In this document: positions 46,344 to 56,142 of the stretch, in pieces
How the letters are laid out: each line of letters begins with the position of its first letter
Numbering within the stretch: position 1 is the stretch's first letter
Origin: Myxococcus stipitatus
GTDB taxonomy: Bacteria; Myxococcota; Myxococcia; Myxococcales; Myxococcaceae
Assembly (NCBI RefSeq): GCF_037414475.1
Contig: NZ_CP147913.1
Location: forward strand, 124,001 to 188,000
Length of the DNA: 64,000 nucleotides
Reading direction: 5' to 3'
The notes under the pieces: generated by a model
Seen by the model: the letters and a program-made list of their open reading frames with translations, nothing else
Database searches by the model: none
What the model was told of the DNA's origin: nothing
Translations under genes and position numbers: made by a program

Positions 46344-46368
46344 GGGCCTCGGCGACTCCCCGAGGCCC
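46344..46368 (-). terminator. GC hairpin between the DUF6178 and wzy genes
   Basis: GGGCCTCGG (46344-46352) pairs perfectly with CCGAGGCCC (46360-46368), just after the DUF6178 stop. No T-tract follows on the minus strand. It may separate the DUF6178 message from the polysaccharide pair. Confidence 0.45.
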
Positions 46369-46384
46369 ACCGGGACTGAAAAAG

Positions 46385-48052
46385 CTACGGCACCGGGCTC
46401 GTCTCCATCGGGAGGACCTCGGAGGCCACGGGGCTCCACTGAAGGTCCTCCAGCCAACTCGGGCCCAGCTCCGACAGCAGCTTCGCGAGCGTCAAGCCGA
46501 CCATGCGTCGCAACTCCTCACGAGCCTCGGGCGCGACGGCGCCCTCAAGTCCCGACAAGGCCCGCTCGGACGCGGAGGGCAGCAGGCGCGGCGCCTGCGG
46601 GGTCCCCTCGAAGAGGCGCTGGCCCAGCTCCACCGCCCGGCCCAGCGGCACCGGCCGCGCATCCGCGCGAACCTCGAGCACCGCCATGGCCACCACCGCG
46701 GCGAAGAGGCGCTCCACCCCCAGCGCCTCCATGGGCGCGCCGAAGCGAGCCACCGCCGCGCGCGCCGCCTCGGGTGTCCCGCCCAACACTCCGCGAAGGA
46801 CCTCCACCTGGGCCTCCGCGCGGGCCAGCACGGCCTCGCTGGCGGCGATCTCCCGCAGCGAACGGAATGGCACCGGCTCCGCGCCCTCCACGCGCAACGC
46901 ACGGCGAGGCCGCTTGCGGCGCAGGGCCTCCAGCGCGGCGGCCTCTTCTGGCAGCACCATCAGCACGCCATCGACGATGGCGCCCGGCGCCTTGGCCAGC
47001 CGGTCCGCGCGGAACTTGAGCTGGAGCGTCAGCGAGAAGCCCGTCTGGAACACGCGCCGCAGCGGCGTGTCGCGCAGCACCTCCGGGGCCTGGGCCGGGT
47101 CCGCGCCCGTCAGGTGCTCCAGACCCAGCGAGAGGTAGTCCCGCGTCATCTCACCCACGCGCCGCACGGCATCCAGGTCACCCGGGTCCGCCAGCTCCGC
47201 CACGAGCACCGCGTTGGCCACGCCGGTCAGCTCATCCTCGGCGTTCTGCCGCTCCACGTCGGTGAGGCCTCGGAAGGCGGCCTCAAGGTAGTCCACATGC
47301 CCCTGCGACGAAGCCAGCGCCGTGCCCGGCGCGCGCCCGCGCGGCGCCCCCACGTCCACGCGGCTGAAGAGGGACACCGCGTCCTCCAGCGAGGGGAAGC
47401 CCAGGTCCAAGAGGCGGCCCTTGCGGAACTGGAACGCGGTCTCCTCCAGTTCGCCCGGAATCTCCCAGCGCACGGCCTCCAGCAGACGCACCGCCTCGAA
47501 GGGGTTCTCCGCGATGAGGTCGTTGATGAGCGCGCGCACCGCGGACATCTCCACGCCCTCGGCGGTGATTTCGACGAGGTAGCGGCCCTCGGGCGTCTCC
47601 ACCGTCACGCCCTGCGGGTTGACGTCCGGGTTCTCCTCCCGGTCATGAAGGACGACGAACTCGCGCAGCACCAGCTCCAGCACCTCCAGGTCCAACGCGT
47701 GGAGCTTGCGAAGGAACTCGGCGGTGTCGTCGAAGCCGCCGCGCGAGGCGCGCAGCCACGTGAGCGCCTGGTGCGCGTCCAGCTTGTCGCGCTGCCACGC
47801 CCCCAGGTCCACGAAGGCGCGGAACTGCGCGGGGGACGCGAGCTGCACGAGCTCCGTCGCGTCCGCCAGACCGACCTCCTGGATGGTGAGGTAGAGGCTC
47901 TCCGGCGGCAGCGCGCGCACCACGGCCTGCGCATCCGCCCCGTCCAAGAGCGCATCCACCCGCCGCTTGGGCGACAACCGCATCAACTGCTGCTGCAGCT
48001 CGCGCAAGGCGAGCTGCGAATCCCTGCCATGACCCTTGCCGTTTTCGGACAC
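46385..48052 (-). CDS. DUF6178 family protein
   Basis: 555 residues from GTG (SENGKGHGRD). It is soluble, mostly helical and without a signal peptide. The N-terminal pattern RVDALLDGADAQAVVRALPPESLYLTIQEVGLADATELVQLASP, read in pieces, matches the DUF6178 family known mainly from delta-group bacteria, whose function is not established. Repeated acidic/hydrophobic helices and an Arg-rich central block (LRRKRPRRALRV) are the only other marks. It lies upstream of the wzy pair and downstream of engB on the same strand; no functional link is evident. Confidence 0.7.
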   Translation of the reverse strand: MSENGKGHGRDSQLALRELQQQLMRLSPKRRVDALLDGADAQAVVRALPPESLYLTIQEVGLADATELVQLASPAQFRAFVDLGAWQRDKLDAHQALTWLRASRGGFDDTAEFLRKLHALDLEVLELVLREFVVLHDREENPDVNPQGVTVETPEGRYLVEITAEGVEMSAVRALINDLIAENPFEAVRLLEAVRWEIPGELEETAFQFRKGRLLDLGFPSLEDAVSLFSRVDVGAPRGRAPGTALASSQGHVDYLEAAFRGLTDVERQNAEDELTGVANAVLVAELADPGDLDAVRRVGEMTRDYLSLGLEHLTGADPAQAPEVLRDTPLRRVFQTGFSLTLQLKFRADRLAKAPGAIVDGVLMVLPEEAAALEALRRKRPRRALRVEGAEPVPFRSLREIAASEAVLARAEAQVEVLRGVLGGTPEAARAAVARFGAPMEALGVERLFAAVVAMAVLEVRADARPVPLGRAVELGQRLFEGTPQAPRLLPSASERALSGLEGAVAPEAREELRRMVGLTLAKLLSELGPSWLEDLQWSPVASEVLPMETSPVP

Positions 48053-48125
48053 GGCGGCGTGCCTACCACAGCGCCCCGCCCGTCGGGAGGGGAACCCCCA
48101 CCCGAGCGGCGACTACCCGATGCTG

Positions 48126-48767
48126 TCAGTCCTCGGAGGACTCGGGACGTACGCGGGAGGACTTGCCGAACGTGTCGAGCAGCGCGTTCCAGACCTCGTC
48201 CACGCCCCGCGGCTCCGTCGAGGAGAACGGCAGGATGGCCTCCATGGGCAGGTCCAACTGCTTCGACAGCTCCACCAGGCGGGGGCGCGTCTTGGCCTTG
48301 GTGAGCCGGTCAATCTTCGTGGCCACCACCATCACCTTGCGTTTGTGCGCCTGGAGATAGTCGAGCGTGGCCAGGTCATCCGGCGTGGGCCCCACCTCCG
48401 CGTCGATGATGCTCACCACCACCTCCAGGCGGTGACGCTTCTCGAGGTAGGTGGTGATCATCTTCTCCCACTGGGCCTTGTCCGCCTTGCTCGCACGGGC
48501 GAAGCCATAGCCCGGCAAGTCACACAGGCGGACCTGGTGACGGACGGGGCCTCGCTCCAGGTCCACGTCGAAGAAGTTGAGCGTGCGGGTGCGGCCGGGG
48601 GTGTTCGACACACGCACCAGCTTCTTGCGGCCGGTGAGCGTGTTGATCATGGAGGACTTGCCCACGTTGGAGCGGCCGACAAAAGCCACCTCCGCGGAAT
48701 GTCCCTGTGGATAGCCCTTGGGCTCCACGGCGGTGATGACGAAGCGTGCGTCGAGAATCTTGATCAC
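48126..48767 (-). CDS. engB: Ribosome-biogenesis GTPase EngB/YsxC
   Basis: 213 residues. It is a small essential GTPase of the TrmE-Era-EngA-EngB-Septin group that acts late in 50S subunit assembly. G motifs are G1 GRSNVGKS (31-38), G2 region NTPGRTRTLNFF, G3 DLPGYG (83-88) and G4 TKID (150-153). The C-terminal tail is Ser/Arg-rich. It follows the cytochrome gene by four bases, suggesting co-transcription. Confidence 0.96.
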   Translation of the reverse strand: MIKILDARFVITAVEPKGYPQGHSAEVAFVGRSNVGKSSMINTLTGRKKLVRVSNTPGRTRTLNFFDVDLERGPVRHQVRLCDLPGYGFARASKADKAQWEKMITTYLEKRHRLEVVVSIIDAEVGPTPDDLATLDYLQAHKRKVMVVATKIDRLTKAKTRPRLVELSKQLDLPMEAILPFSSTEPRGVDEVWNALLDTFGKSSRVRPESSED

Positions 48768-48771
48768 GCGG

Positions 48772-49281
48772 CTATTTCTTCGCGGTGGTGGTGGGAGGAG
48801 TAGCGGGAGTGGACGCCTCGGTGCGGGCCGCGCGACGGGCGCGCTCCGCCGACCAGTGGTCGATGGCCTTCAGCGACTCCTTGAAGTCGAACGGCCGCAA
48901 GGAGGGCGAGGAGGCGTCATGGCAGGAGCGGCACTGCTTCTCTGACGGGTCCACCAACCCCACCAGCCGCGCCAGCTCCGGGTCCTTCATCACGTACTCG
49001 GGCGAGTAGTACTGCCCGCCCCCGTGACATGTCTCACAGCTCACACTGGCCTGCGACTGCGCCACCTGGTCTGGCGAGTGGCACGACAGGCACCGGCCGT
49101 CCTTCTGCTGCTGCTCGGACAGGGAGCTCACCGCGCGGGCGTGCTTGGACTGCATCCAAGCCTCGTAGGCTTCCGGGTGGCAGCCCTTGCAGCTGTCGGC
49201 GCCGACGAAATCCGCCGCTCCGGCCGCGCCACAGAGGGCCAGCAGGAGGACGGGCAGGACCCTGAAGCCAGATGCGCGCAT
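48772..49281 (-). CDS. Periplasmic tetraheme cytochrome c
   Basis: 169 residues from MRASGFRVLP, signal peptide to about 22 (GAA). Four CxxCH heme sites are at 31-35, 64-68, 82-86 and 117-121, spaced as in cytochrome c554/c3-like families, with SKHARAVSSL between the first two supplying candidate distal histidines. The C-terminus is Thr/Pro/Ala-rich and probably disordered. It should carry electrons in the periplasm; no partner reductase is nearby. Directly upstream of engB, 4 bases away. Confidence 0.9.
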   Translation of the reverse strand: MRASGFRVLPVLLLALCGAAGAADFVGADSCKGCHPEAYEAWMQSKHARAVSSLSEQQQKDGRCLSCHSPDQVAQSQASVSCETCHGGGQYYSPEYVMKDPELARLVGLVDPSEKQCRSCHDASSPSLRPFDFKESLKAIDHWSAERARRAARTEASTPATPPTTTAKK

Positions 49282-49412
49282 GGCTCGCGAAGTAGCAGAC
49301 CCCCCCGGACGGGGCAAGGCGTCTCGTGGTTGAATGCCTGTCGGAATCGTCCGTTGAAAGAGAGGGCAGCGCTTGAGCCCCGCCCGCCCTTTCCATTAGG
49401 GAGGAAGTCGTG

Positions 49413-49880
49413 ATGAGGACCCTGACCGCGCTCGCCGTGCTCGCCCTTGCCTTCCCCGCCGCCGCCAAGCCCTGGCAAGGCGTGGAGCCTGGCGTCACCA
49501 AGAAGGACGAAGTCATCAAGAAGTTCGGCGAGCCCTCGCGGACCGTGAGCCAGGACGGCAAGGAGACCATCGCCTACCTGGGCAAGGAGGCCATCAAGGG
49601 CACCAGCCAGGCCCAGTTCAAGGTGGACCCCGCCTCGCAGGTCATCGAGCGCATCGACGTGTTCCCCGGGCCGGTCATCGACAAGGAGACCATCGAGACC
49701 AGCTACGGCCCGGCCTGCCCCTCCGGCCCCGTGCCCGCGGCGCCGTGCTACCAGCGCAAGCTCACCGACGACTTCCGCACCTACTTCCTCTACCCCAAGC
49801 TGGGGCTGGCCATCTTCTTCAACGAGGACGGCAAGACGGTGCAGTCGTTCACGTTCACCACCCAGAAGGCCGCGAAGTAG
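49413..49880 (+). CDS. Secreted BamE/SmpA-like small protein
   Basis: 155 residues from ATG 49413 (a GTG three bases earlier is possible), with GGGAGGA upstream. The signal peptide ends AAA (about 18). The mature start WQGVEPGVTKKDEVIKKFGEPSRTV is the alpha-alpha-beta pattern of the BamE/SmpA-like fold, with KETIAYLG as the first strand. There is no lipobox. Two cysteines (ACPSGPVPAAPC) may form a disulfide. BamE proper assists outer-membrane beta-barrel assembly; a true homologue is not claimed. It is 10 bases from coaE. Confidence 0.7.
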   Translation: MRTLTALAVLALAFPAAAKPWQGVEPGVTKKDEVIKKFGEPSRTVSQDGKETIAYLGKEAIKGTSQAQFKVDPASQVIERIDVFPGPVIDKETIETSYGPACPSGPVPAAPCYQRKLTDDFRTYFLYPKLGLAIFFNEDGKTVQSFTFTTQKAAK

Positions 49881-49890
49881 GCCCCCCACC

Positions 49891-50487
49891 GTGCACGTCT
49901 TCGGGCTGACGGGTGGTATCGCCTCCGGCAAGAGCACCGTCACGCGGATGCTCCGGGAGCTGGGTGCGGAGGTCATCGACGCGGACGTGCTGGCCCGGCA
50001 GGTGGTGGAGCCCGGCACGCCGGGGCTCGCGTCCATCGCGGAGCGCTTCCCGGGCGTGATTGGCCCGGACGGGCGCCTGGACCGGGCGAAGCTCGCGGCC
50101 CGGGTCTTCGGCAACGAGGCCGAGCGCTCCGCCCTCAACGCCATCACCCACCCGCGCGTGCGCGAGGCCTTCCTCGAGAAGCTCCGGTTCCTGGAGGAGC
50201 GGGGCGTGGAGCGCGTCATCTACGACGTGCCGCTGCTCATCGAAGCGGGGATGCACACGTGGCTTGCGGGAGTGGCCCTGGTGTGGGTGCCCCGGGAGCT
50301 GCAGAAGGCGCGGTTGATGTCGCGCGACGGGTTGGACGAGGCGGCGGCCGAGGCCCGGCTGGCGTCCCAGCTCCCCCTGGACGACAAGCGGGCGCACGCG
50401 ACGTGGGTCATCGATAACAGCGCGGACCTGGCGGCCACCCGAGCCCAGGTGGAGACAGTCTGGCGCGCCATGCTCGCACACGGCTGA
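49891..50487 (+). CDS. coaE: Dephospho-CoA kinase
   Basis: 198 residues from GTG. It phosphorylates the 3'-OH of dephospho-CoA in the last step of CoA synthesis. The P-loop GGIASGKST is at 8-16, DADVLARQVV follows, and the CoA-binding region AITHPRVREAF and YDVPLLIEAGM are conserved. The length is normal. It is followed after 23 bases by the SDR gene on the same strand. Confidence 0.96.
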   Translation: MHVFGLTGGIASGKSTVTRMLRELGAEVIDADVLARQVVEPGTPGLASIAERFPGVIGPDGRLDRAKLAARVFGNEAERSALNAITHPRVREAFLEKLRFLEERGVERVIYDVPLLIEAGMHTWLAGVALVWVPRELQKARLMSRDGLDEAAAEARLASQLPLDDKRAHATWVIDNSADLAATRAQVETVWRAMLAHG

Positions 50488-50510
50488 CGGACGGGTATGC
50501 TGCGCGCGCA

Positions 50511-51641
50511 ATGAGCGAGACGCGCAAGAAGGCCGGCGCCGGGACGTACTTCGTCACGGGTTACCCTGGGTTCATCGGCAAGCGGCTGGTGGAGCACATC
50601 GCCCGGGAGGACCCGAAGGGGCACATCTACGCGCTGGTCCAACCCAAGGCGCTCAAGGAGGCCCAGAAGCACGCGGCCCGCTTGAAGGGCGCCACCGTGG
50701 AGCTGCTCACCGGCGACGTGGTGGACATGCACCTCGGCCTGTCCGGCGAGGAGTATCAACGCCTGTGCGAACGGGTGACGGACATCTTCCACCTGGCCGC
50801 CGTCGCGCAGCTGGGCGTGCCCAAGGACACCGCGTGGCGCGTCAACGTGGATGGCACGCGGAACATGCTGGAGCTGGCGCGCGACTGTGAGCACCTGGCG
50901 CGCTTCAACCACTTCTCCACCTGCTACGTGTCCGGAGACCGGCTGGGTGTCATCGCCGAGGACGAGCTGGACCGGGGCCAGAGCTTCCGCAACCCCTACG
51001 AGGAGACGAAGTTCCAGGCGGAGCGGCTGGTCACGCGCGCCGGCGCCACCCTGCCCGTCACCATCTACCGGCCGTCGAGCGTGGTGGGCGACTCGCGCAC
51101 GGGCGAAATCGACAAGTTCGAGGGGCCCTACTACCTGGGCATCCTGCTCGTCACCTCGCCGCTGGTCGTGCCGCTGCCCCTGCCCGGCAACGGCGTGGCG
51201 CCGCTGAACGTGGTCCCCGTGGACTTCGTGGTGGAGGCGGTGTGGCGGCTGTCGAAGGACTTGCGCGCGGTGGGCCGCACGTTCCATCTGGTGGACCCCA
51301 ACCCCATGAGCGCGCGCCGCGTGTACGAGCTCATCGCGGAGAAGGCCAACAAGAAGCTGCCTCGCTTCAACCTGTCCGCGCGCGCCGCCGATGTCATGTT
51401 GCGGCTGCCGGTGCTGGAGAAGCTGGCCCGCCCTCAGCGCGCGGCCATCAGCTACGTCAACCACCTGGCCATCTACAACTGCCACAACACGCTGGAGCTC
51501 CTCGACGGCACGGGTGTCCGCTGCCCTCCCCTGTCCTCGTATCTGGACCAGTTGGTGGCGTACGTGCGCGAGCAGTACCGCAAGCGCCGCGAGGGCACCG
51601 AGGTCGAAGACCCGCTGGACCAGGGAACGGCGACCGGGTGA
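50511..51641 (+). CDS. Extended SDR, fatty acyl reductase-like
   Basis: 376 residues. N-terminal Rossmann motif TGYPGFIG (16-23), HLAAVAQL, and active-site Ser136, Tyr163 and Lys167 in NPYEETK. The pattern matches NAD-binding-4 (thioester/fatty acyl-CoA reductase-like) SDRs rather than sugar epimerases. A C-terminal tail of about 100 residues has LPRFNLSARAADVMLRLP and FAR-like features. A likely reaction is NAD(P)H-dependent conversion of an acyl thioester or keto group. It precedes the two dehydratase subunit genes, implying related acyl-chain chemistry. Confidence 0.82.
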   Translation: MSETRKKAGAGTYFVTGYPGFIGKRLVEHIAREDPKGHIYALVQPKALKEAQKHAARLKGATVELLTGDVVDMHLGLSGEEYQRLCERVTDIFHLAAVAQLGVPKDTAWRVNVDGTRNMLELARDCEHLARFNHFSTCYVSGDRLGVIAEDELDRGQSFRNPYEETKFQAERLVTRAGATLPVTIYRPSSVVGDSRTGEIDKFEGPYYLGILLVTSPLVVPLPLPGNGVAPLNVVPVDFVVEAVWRLSKDLRAVGRTFHLVDPNPMSARRVYELIAEKANKKLPRFNLSARAADVMLRLPVLEKLARPQRAAISYVNHLAIYNCHNTLELLDGTGVRCPPLSSYLDQLVAYVREQYRKRREGTEVEDPLDQGTATG

Positions 51642-51688
51642 GTTGACGGGGCGGGCCAGGGCGAGGCCGTGATAGACCGGATGGCCTC

Positions 51689-52084
51689 ATGGCACGCTCC
51701 TTCCAGGTAGGCGATACCTTCACGCACGTCCGCGAGTGCGACGTGTACCGGCCCATCTACTACGCGGGTGCATCTGGGGACTTCAATCCCATCCACATCG
51801 ACCCGGAGGTCGGCAAGGTGGCCGGCCTCGACGGCGTCATCCTCCAGGGGCTCTGTACGCTGGGCTGGGCGGTGGAAGCCGTCGCCGTCTTCGTCGGAGA
51901 CCCGGGCCGCATCCGCAAGGTGAAGGTGCGCTTCTCGCGCCCTGTCCGCCCGGAAGACACCGTCACCTTCGAGGGCCGCGTCACCGCCATCGAAGCGGGC
52001 CGGCTCACCACCGAAGTCACCGCCACCAATCAGCGCGGCGAGGCCGTCCTCAGGGGCGCCGTCGTCGAAGCCTCCATCGGATAA
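51689..52084 (+). CDS. MaoC-like (R)-hydratase subunit, HadB-like
   Basis: 131 residues, a single hot-dog MaoC domain with the hydratase-2 motif YAGASGDFNPIHID, catalytic Asp31 and His36. It resembles mycobacterial HadB through VAGLDGVILQGLCTLGW and VFVGDPGRIRKVKVRFSRPV. In HadAB this subunit supplies catalysis for dehydrating (3R)-hydroxyacyl-ACP. Here it comes first, followed five bases later by the HadA-like subunit. Confidence 0.87.
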   Translation: MARSFQVGDTFTHVRECDVYRPIYYAGASGDFNPIHIDPEVGKVAGLDGVILQGLCTLGWAVEAVAVFVGDPGRIRKVKVRFSRPVRPEDTVTFEGRVTAIEAGRLTTEVTATNQRGEAVLRGAVVEASIG

Positions 52085-52089
52085 CCACC

Positions 52090-52569
52090 ATGGCCATCGA
52101 CAAGCGCTTCATCGGCCGGGAGTACGGCCCGTTCACCTATACGATTGGCGCGGAGAAGCTGCGCGAGTTCGCCATGGCCGTGGGCGGCGCGCACCCCGCC
52201 GCCGGAACCCCGGGCGAGCCCCCCGCTCACGTCAGTCCCCTCCTCTACGACGACCAGGCGGCCAAGGCGGGGCCCTATGGGGACTTGATTGCCTTCCCCA
52301 GCTTCGCGGTCGTCTTCGCCATCCGTCCGTTCGCCACCGCCGTCGCGGACCCGGAGCTCGAAGTGAATCTGCTGATGCTCGTGCACGGCGAGCAGGAGCT
52401 GGAGTTCCTGGACGTCATGCGCCCAGGCGACGTGATGACCACCACGGGCCGCATCTCGGACATCTACGAGAAGGCGGGCAAGCAGTTCCTCATCGCCACG
52501 ACGGAGTCACGCAATCAGCGTGGTGAGCTCGTGGTGAAGGGCACCTGGACCGCCGTCGTCCGAGGGTAG
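52090..52569 (+). CDS. FAS1-type dehydratase subunit, HadA-like
   Basis: 159 residues from MAIDKRFIGREYG. A MaoC_dehydrat_N hot-dog domain without the catalytic Asp/His motif. Its features LREFAMAVGGAHP, FPSFAVVFAIRPF and ELEFLDVMRPGDVMTTTGRI match HadA-type subunits, which bind the acyl chain. Forming a heterodimer with the preceding subunit would give a (3R)-hydroxyacyl-ACP/CoA dehydratase. With coaE and the SDR upstream it suggests a small lipid-chain module. Confidence 0.85.
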   Translation: MAIDKRFIGREYGPFTYTIGAEKLREFAMAVGGAHPAAGTPGEPPAHVSPLLYDDQAAKAGPYGDLIAFPSFAVVFAIRPFATAVADPELEVNLLMLVHGEQELEFLDVMRPGDVMTTTGRISDIYEKAGKQFLIATTESRNQRGELVVKGTWTAVVRG

Positions 52570-52644
52570 TGCCCGCCGTGCCGTGTGAGGCCAGGGGTTG
52601 AGCGCTCCTGGCCTCCTCGCGCTCTCGCTCGCGAGATGCCGTGC

Positions 52645-53364
52645 CTACGACTCCGCGCCGAGGAGCTTCTGGACCGCCGCGCGTTCTTCGCTCAGCGATG
52701 CCCGCTCGGAGGCTGAGAGCTTCAACGCCTCCAACTCACGAAGCCGCTCGCGCGCACGCCCCTGCTCCGACAGGACCACCGCCAGCTCCGCGCTGGCAAG
52801 CAGCACCCGAGCCCGCTCCAACATCGTCCCGCCGCTGGCCTTCTTCACCGCGCCGTCGAGGACCTTCGCGGCGGCCTCGTCATCCGCCTTGAAGTCACGC
52901 AGACGGCGCGCGGCCTCGAGTGCCTTGCCCAGCGCGGTCGCGGGCGAGTCCTCCGTGTCCATGTCGTCGTCGCCATATCCCTCGGGCTCGTCCTTGCGGA
53001 TGAACATGACCGAGTTCCCATTCGGGTCGACGACGGTGAAGCGAGACTGCCCTTTCTTCATCCGCGTGATTCTCGGCACGCCTCGCAACGGGACCTTGCC
53101 GTAGGCCTGTCGAAAGGCCGCCGAGAACTGCTCGTGCAGCGTCTCCACCTCGCTCACGATGATGAGACAGACGCTGTAGGCCGCCGCCGGGTCCAATCCC
53201 TTCACCCCAAAGAAGTGGAGCTCCGCGCCGTTGCGATTCATGGCCGCATAGGGGTTCGGCGCTCGCTGTTGATAGGTCGTCTTGAAGCCCAGCCGGGCAT
53301 AGAACTCGAGTGTCGTCCCAAGCTCCACACACGGGAGCGCGGGGATGCTGGAATCACTGTTCAT
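52645..53364 (-). CDS. VOC-superfamily protein with helical C-terminal extension
   Basis: 239 residues. Residues 1-125 are a glyoxalase/bleomycin-resistance VOC domain with LGTTLEFYARLGFKTTYQQ, ELHFFGVKGLDP and FTVVDPNGNSVMFI; the two-fold pattern retains a His and Glu-like ligand set. From about 140 it continues with roughly 95 residues of charged helices (ALGKALEAARRLRDFKADDEAA) that look TPR-like. Typical VOC proteins lack this. Substrate binding or drug sequestration is plausible; metal and substrate are unknown. Confidence 0.8.
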   Translation of the reverse strand: MNSDSSIPALPCVELGTTLEFYARLGFKTTYQQRAPNPYAAMNRNGAELHFFGVKGLDPAAAYSVCLIIVSEVETLHEQFSAAFRQAYGKVPLRGVPRITRMKKGQSRFTVVDPNGNSVMFIRKDEPEGYGDDDMDTEDSPATALGKALEAARRLRDFKADDEAAAKVLDGAVKKASGGTMLERARVLLASAELAVVLSEQGRARERLRELEALKLSASERASLSEERAAVQKLLGAES

Positions 53365-53473
53365 GGATGCGCCTCACGCATGCCGCACGCACGGCCCGCT
53401 TCCAATGGCGCACGACACGCCATGAAACTGTCACCATGACAGTCGACTGTCAATCTGACTTGCGGATCCGGGC

Positions 53474-54283
53474 TCAGGCCGCGGCGATGACACCTTCGTC
53501 GAGGAGCTGCGCGAGGATGCGAGCGGTATCCAGCCGAGTCATCCCCGACAGGGCGAACAGGTCCTCGAACGTCACCGCGCCATCAATCTGCGCGAGCACG
53601 AAGCCCGCGCGGTGGTCCAGGCTGAGCCAGATGATGTCGTCAGGCTGGAGGCGAACCCGGGGCACGCGGCCCAGGTCTCCGAGCTTCGACTCGAGCATGC
53701 CCATCAACATCCGCTCGCTGCGCGCACGAAGCGCCTCGACGCGAGGGTCCCCTGGAGCCAGTTCCTGCGCCTTGAAGAGCAGGTCGACCGCCCCCGAATG
53801 GTCATCCAGCTCCAGCAGGTCCGTCGCCCCTCGGAGAAGGCGCTCCAGCTCGCTCTCTCCTGTGGGGACGCCAAACTCATCCGTGTCGCCTTCGGGAACG
53901 CCGAACTCCTGCGTGGTGGGAGCGGCGTCACGGGCCAGCAGGTCCAGCACGTCGCTGCCAGGAGGCGGCTCGTCGACGTCCGGCAACAGCACGCTGGGCG
54001 AGCGCTCCTCATCCTCTTCGTCCAGCGGGCCGGGCTCACCTTCGGCCCACGCGCCCCAGTCGCCCTCCAGCGACGACAGCGGGAGGATGTCGTGGGGTGA
54101 GTTCAAAGACGGAGCGCCCCGCCCCACCGGCACGTCCAGCGACGACAGGGCCTCGCGAGCCCGGACGTTGCCTGAGTCCAACACGAGCGCCCGCTCGAAC
54201 AGCTTGCGCGCCCCCTGCGGGTCGCCACTGAGGCGCAGCCACTGTCCCGCCTCGACGAGCTGGTTGGCGCGCTCCGTGGTCAT
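53474..54283 (-). CDS. TPR protein of the Hsp70 operon with C-terminal winged-helix-like module
   Basis: 269 residues. N-terminal TPR (5-50) GQWLRLSGDPQGARKLFERAL, then an acidic linker (70-145) with two EFGVP repeats, then a second TPR-like helix pair (145-195) LLELDDHSGAVDLLFKAQEL. The C-terminal module (211-269) reads LSLDHRAGFVLAQIDGAVTFEDLFALSGMTRLDT in part and resembles a small winged helix. The ATG abuts the Hsp70 stop codon (TAG then ATG), so translation is coupled. It is probably an Hsp70-operon adaptor; function unknown. Confidence 0.75.
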   Translation of the reverse strand: MTTERANQLVEAGQWLRLSGDPQGARKLFERALVLDSGNVRAREALSSLDVPVGRGAPSLNSPHDILPLSSLEGDWGAWAEGEPGPLDEEDEERSPSVLLPDVDEPPPGSDVLDLLARDAAPTTQEFGVPEGDTDEFGVPTGESELERLLRGATDLLELDDHSGAVDLLFKAQELAPGDPRVEALRARSERMLMGMLESKLGDLGRVPRVRLQPDDIIWLSLDHRAGFVLAQIDGAVTFEDLFALSGMTRLDTARILAQLLDEGVIAAA

Positions 54284-56125
<1,842 letters not shown>

Positions 56126-56142
56126 GGCGGAGCGTGTCCATC

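Noticed and set aside
45737-48304. 855-codon plus-strand open frame
   Set aside because: Antisense to the wzy, DUF6178 and engB genes, all of which have real family motifs and start sites.
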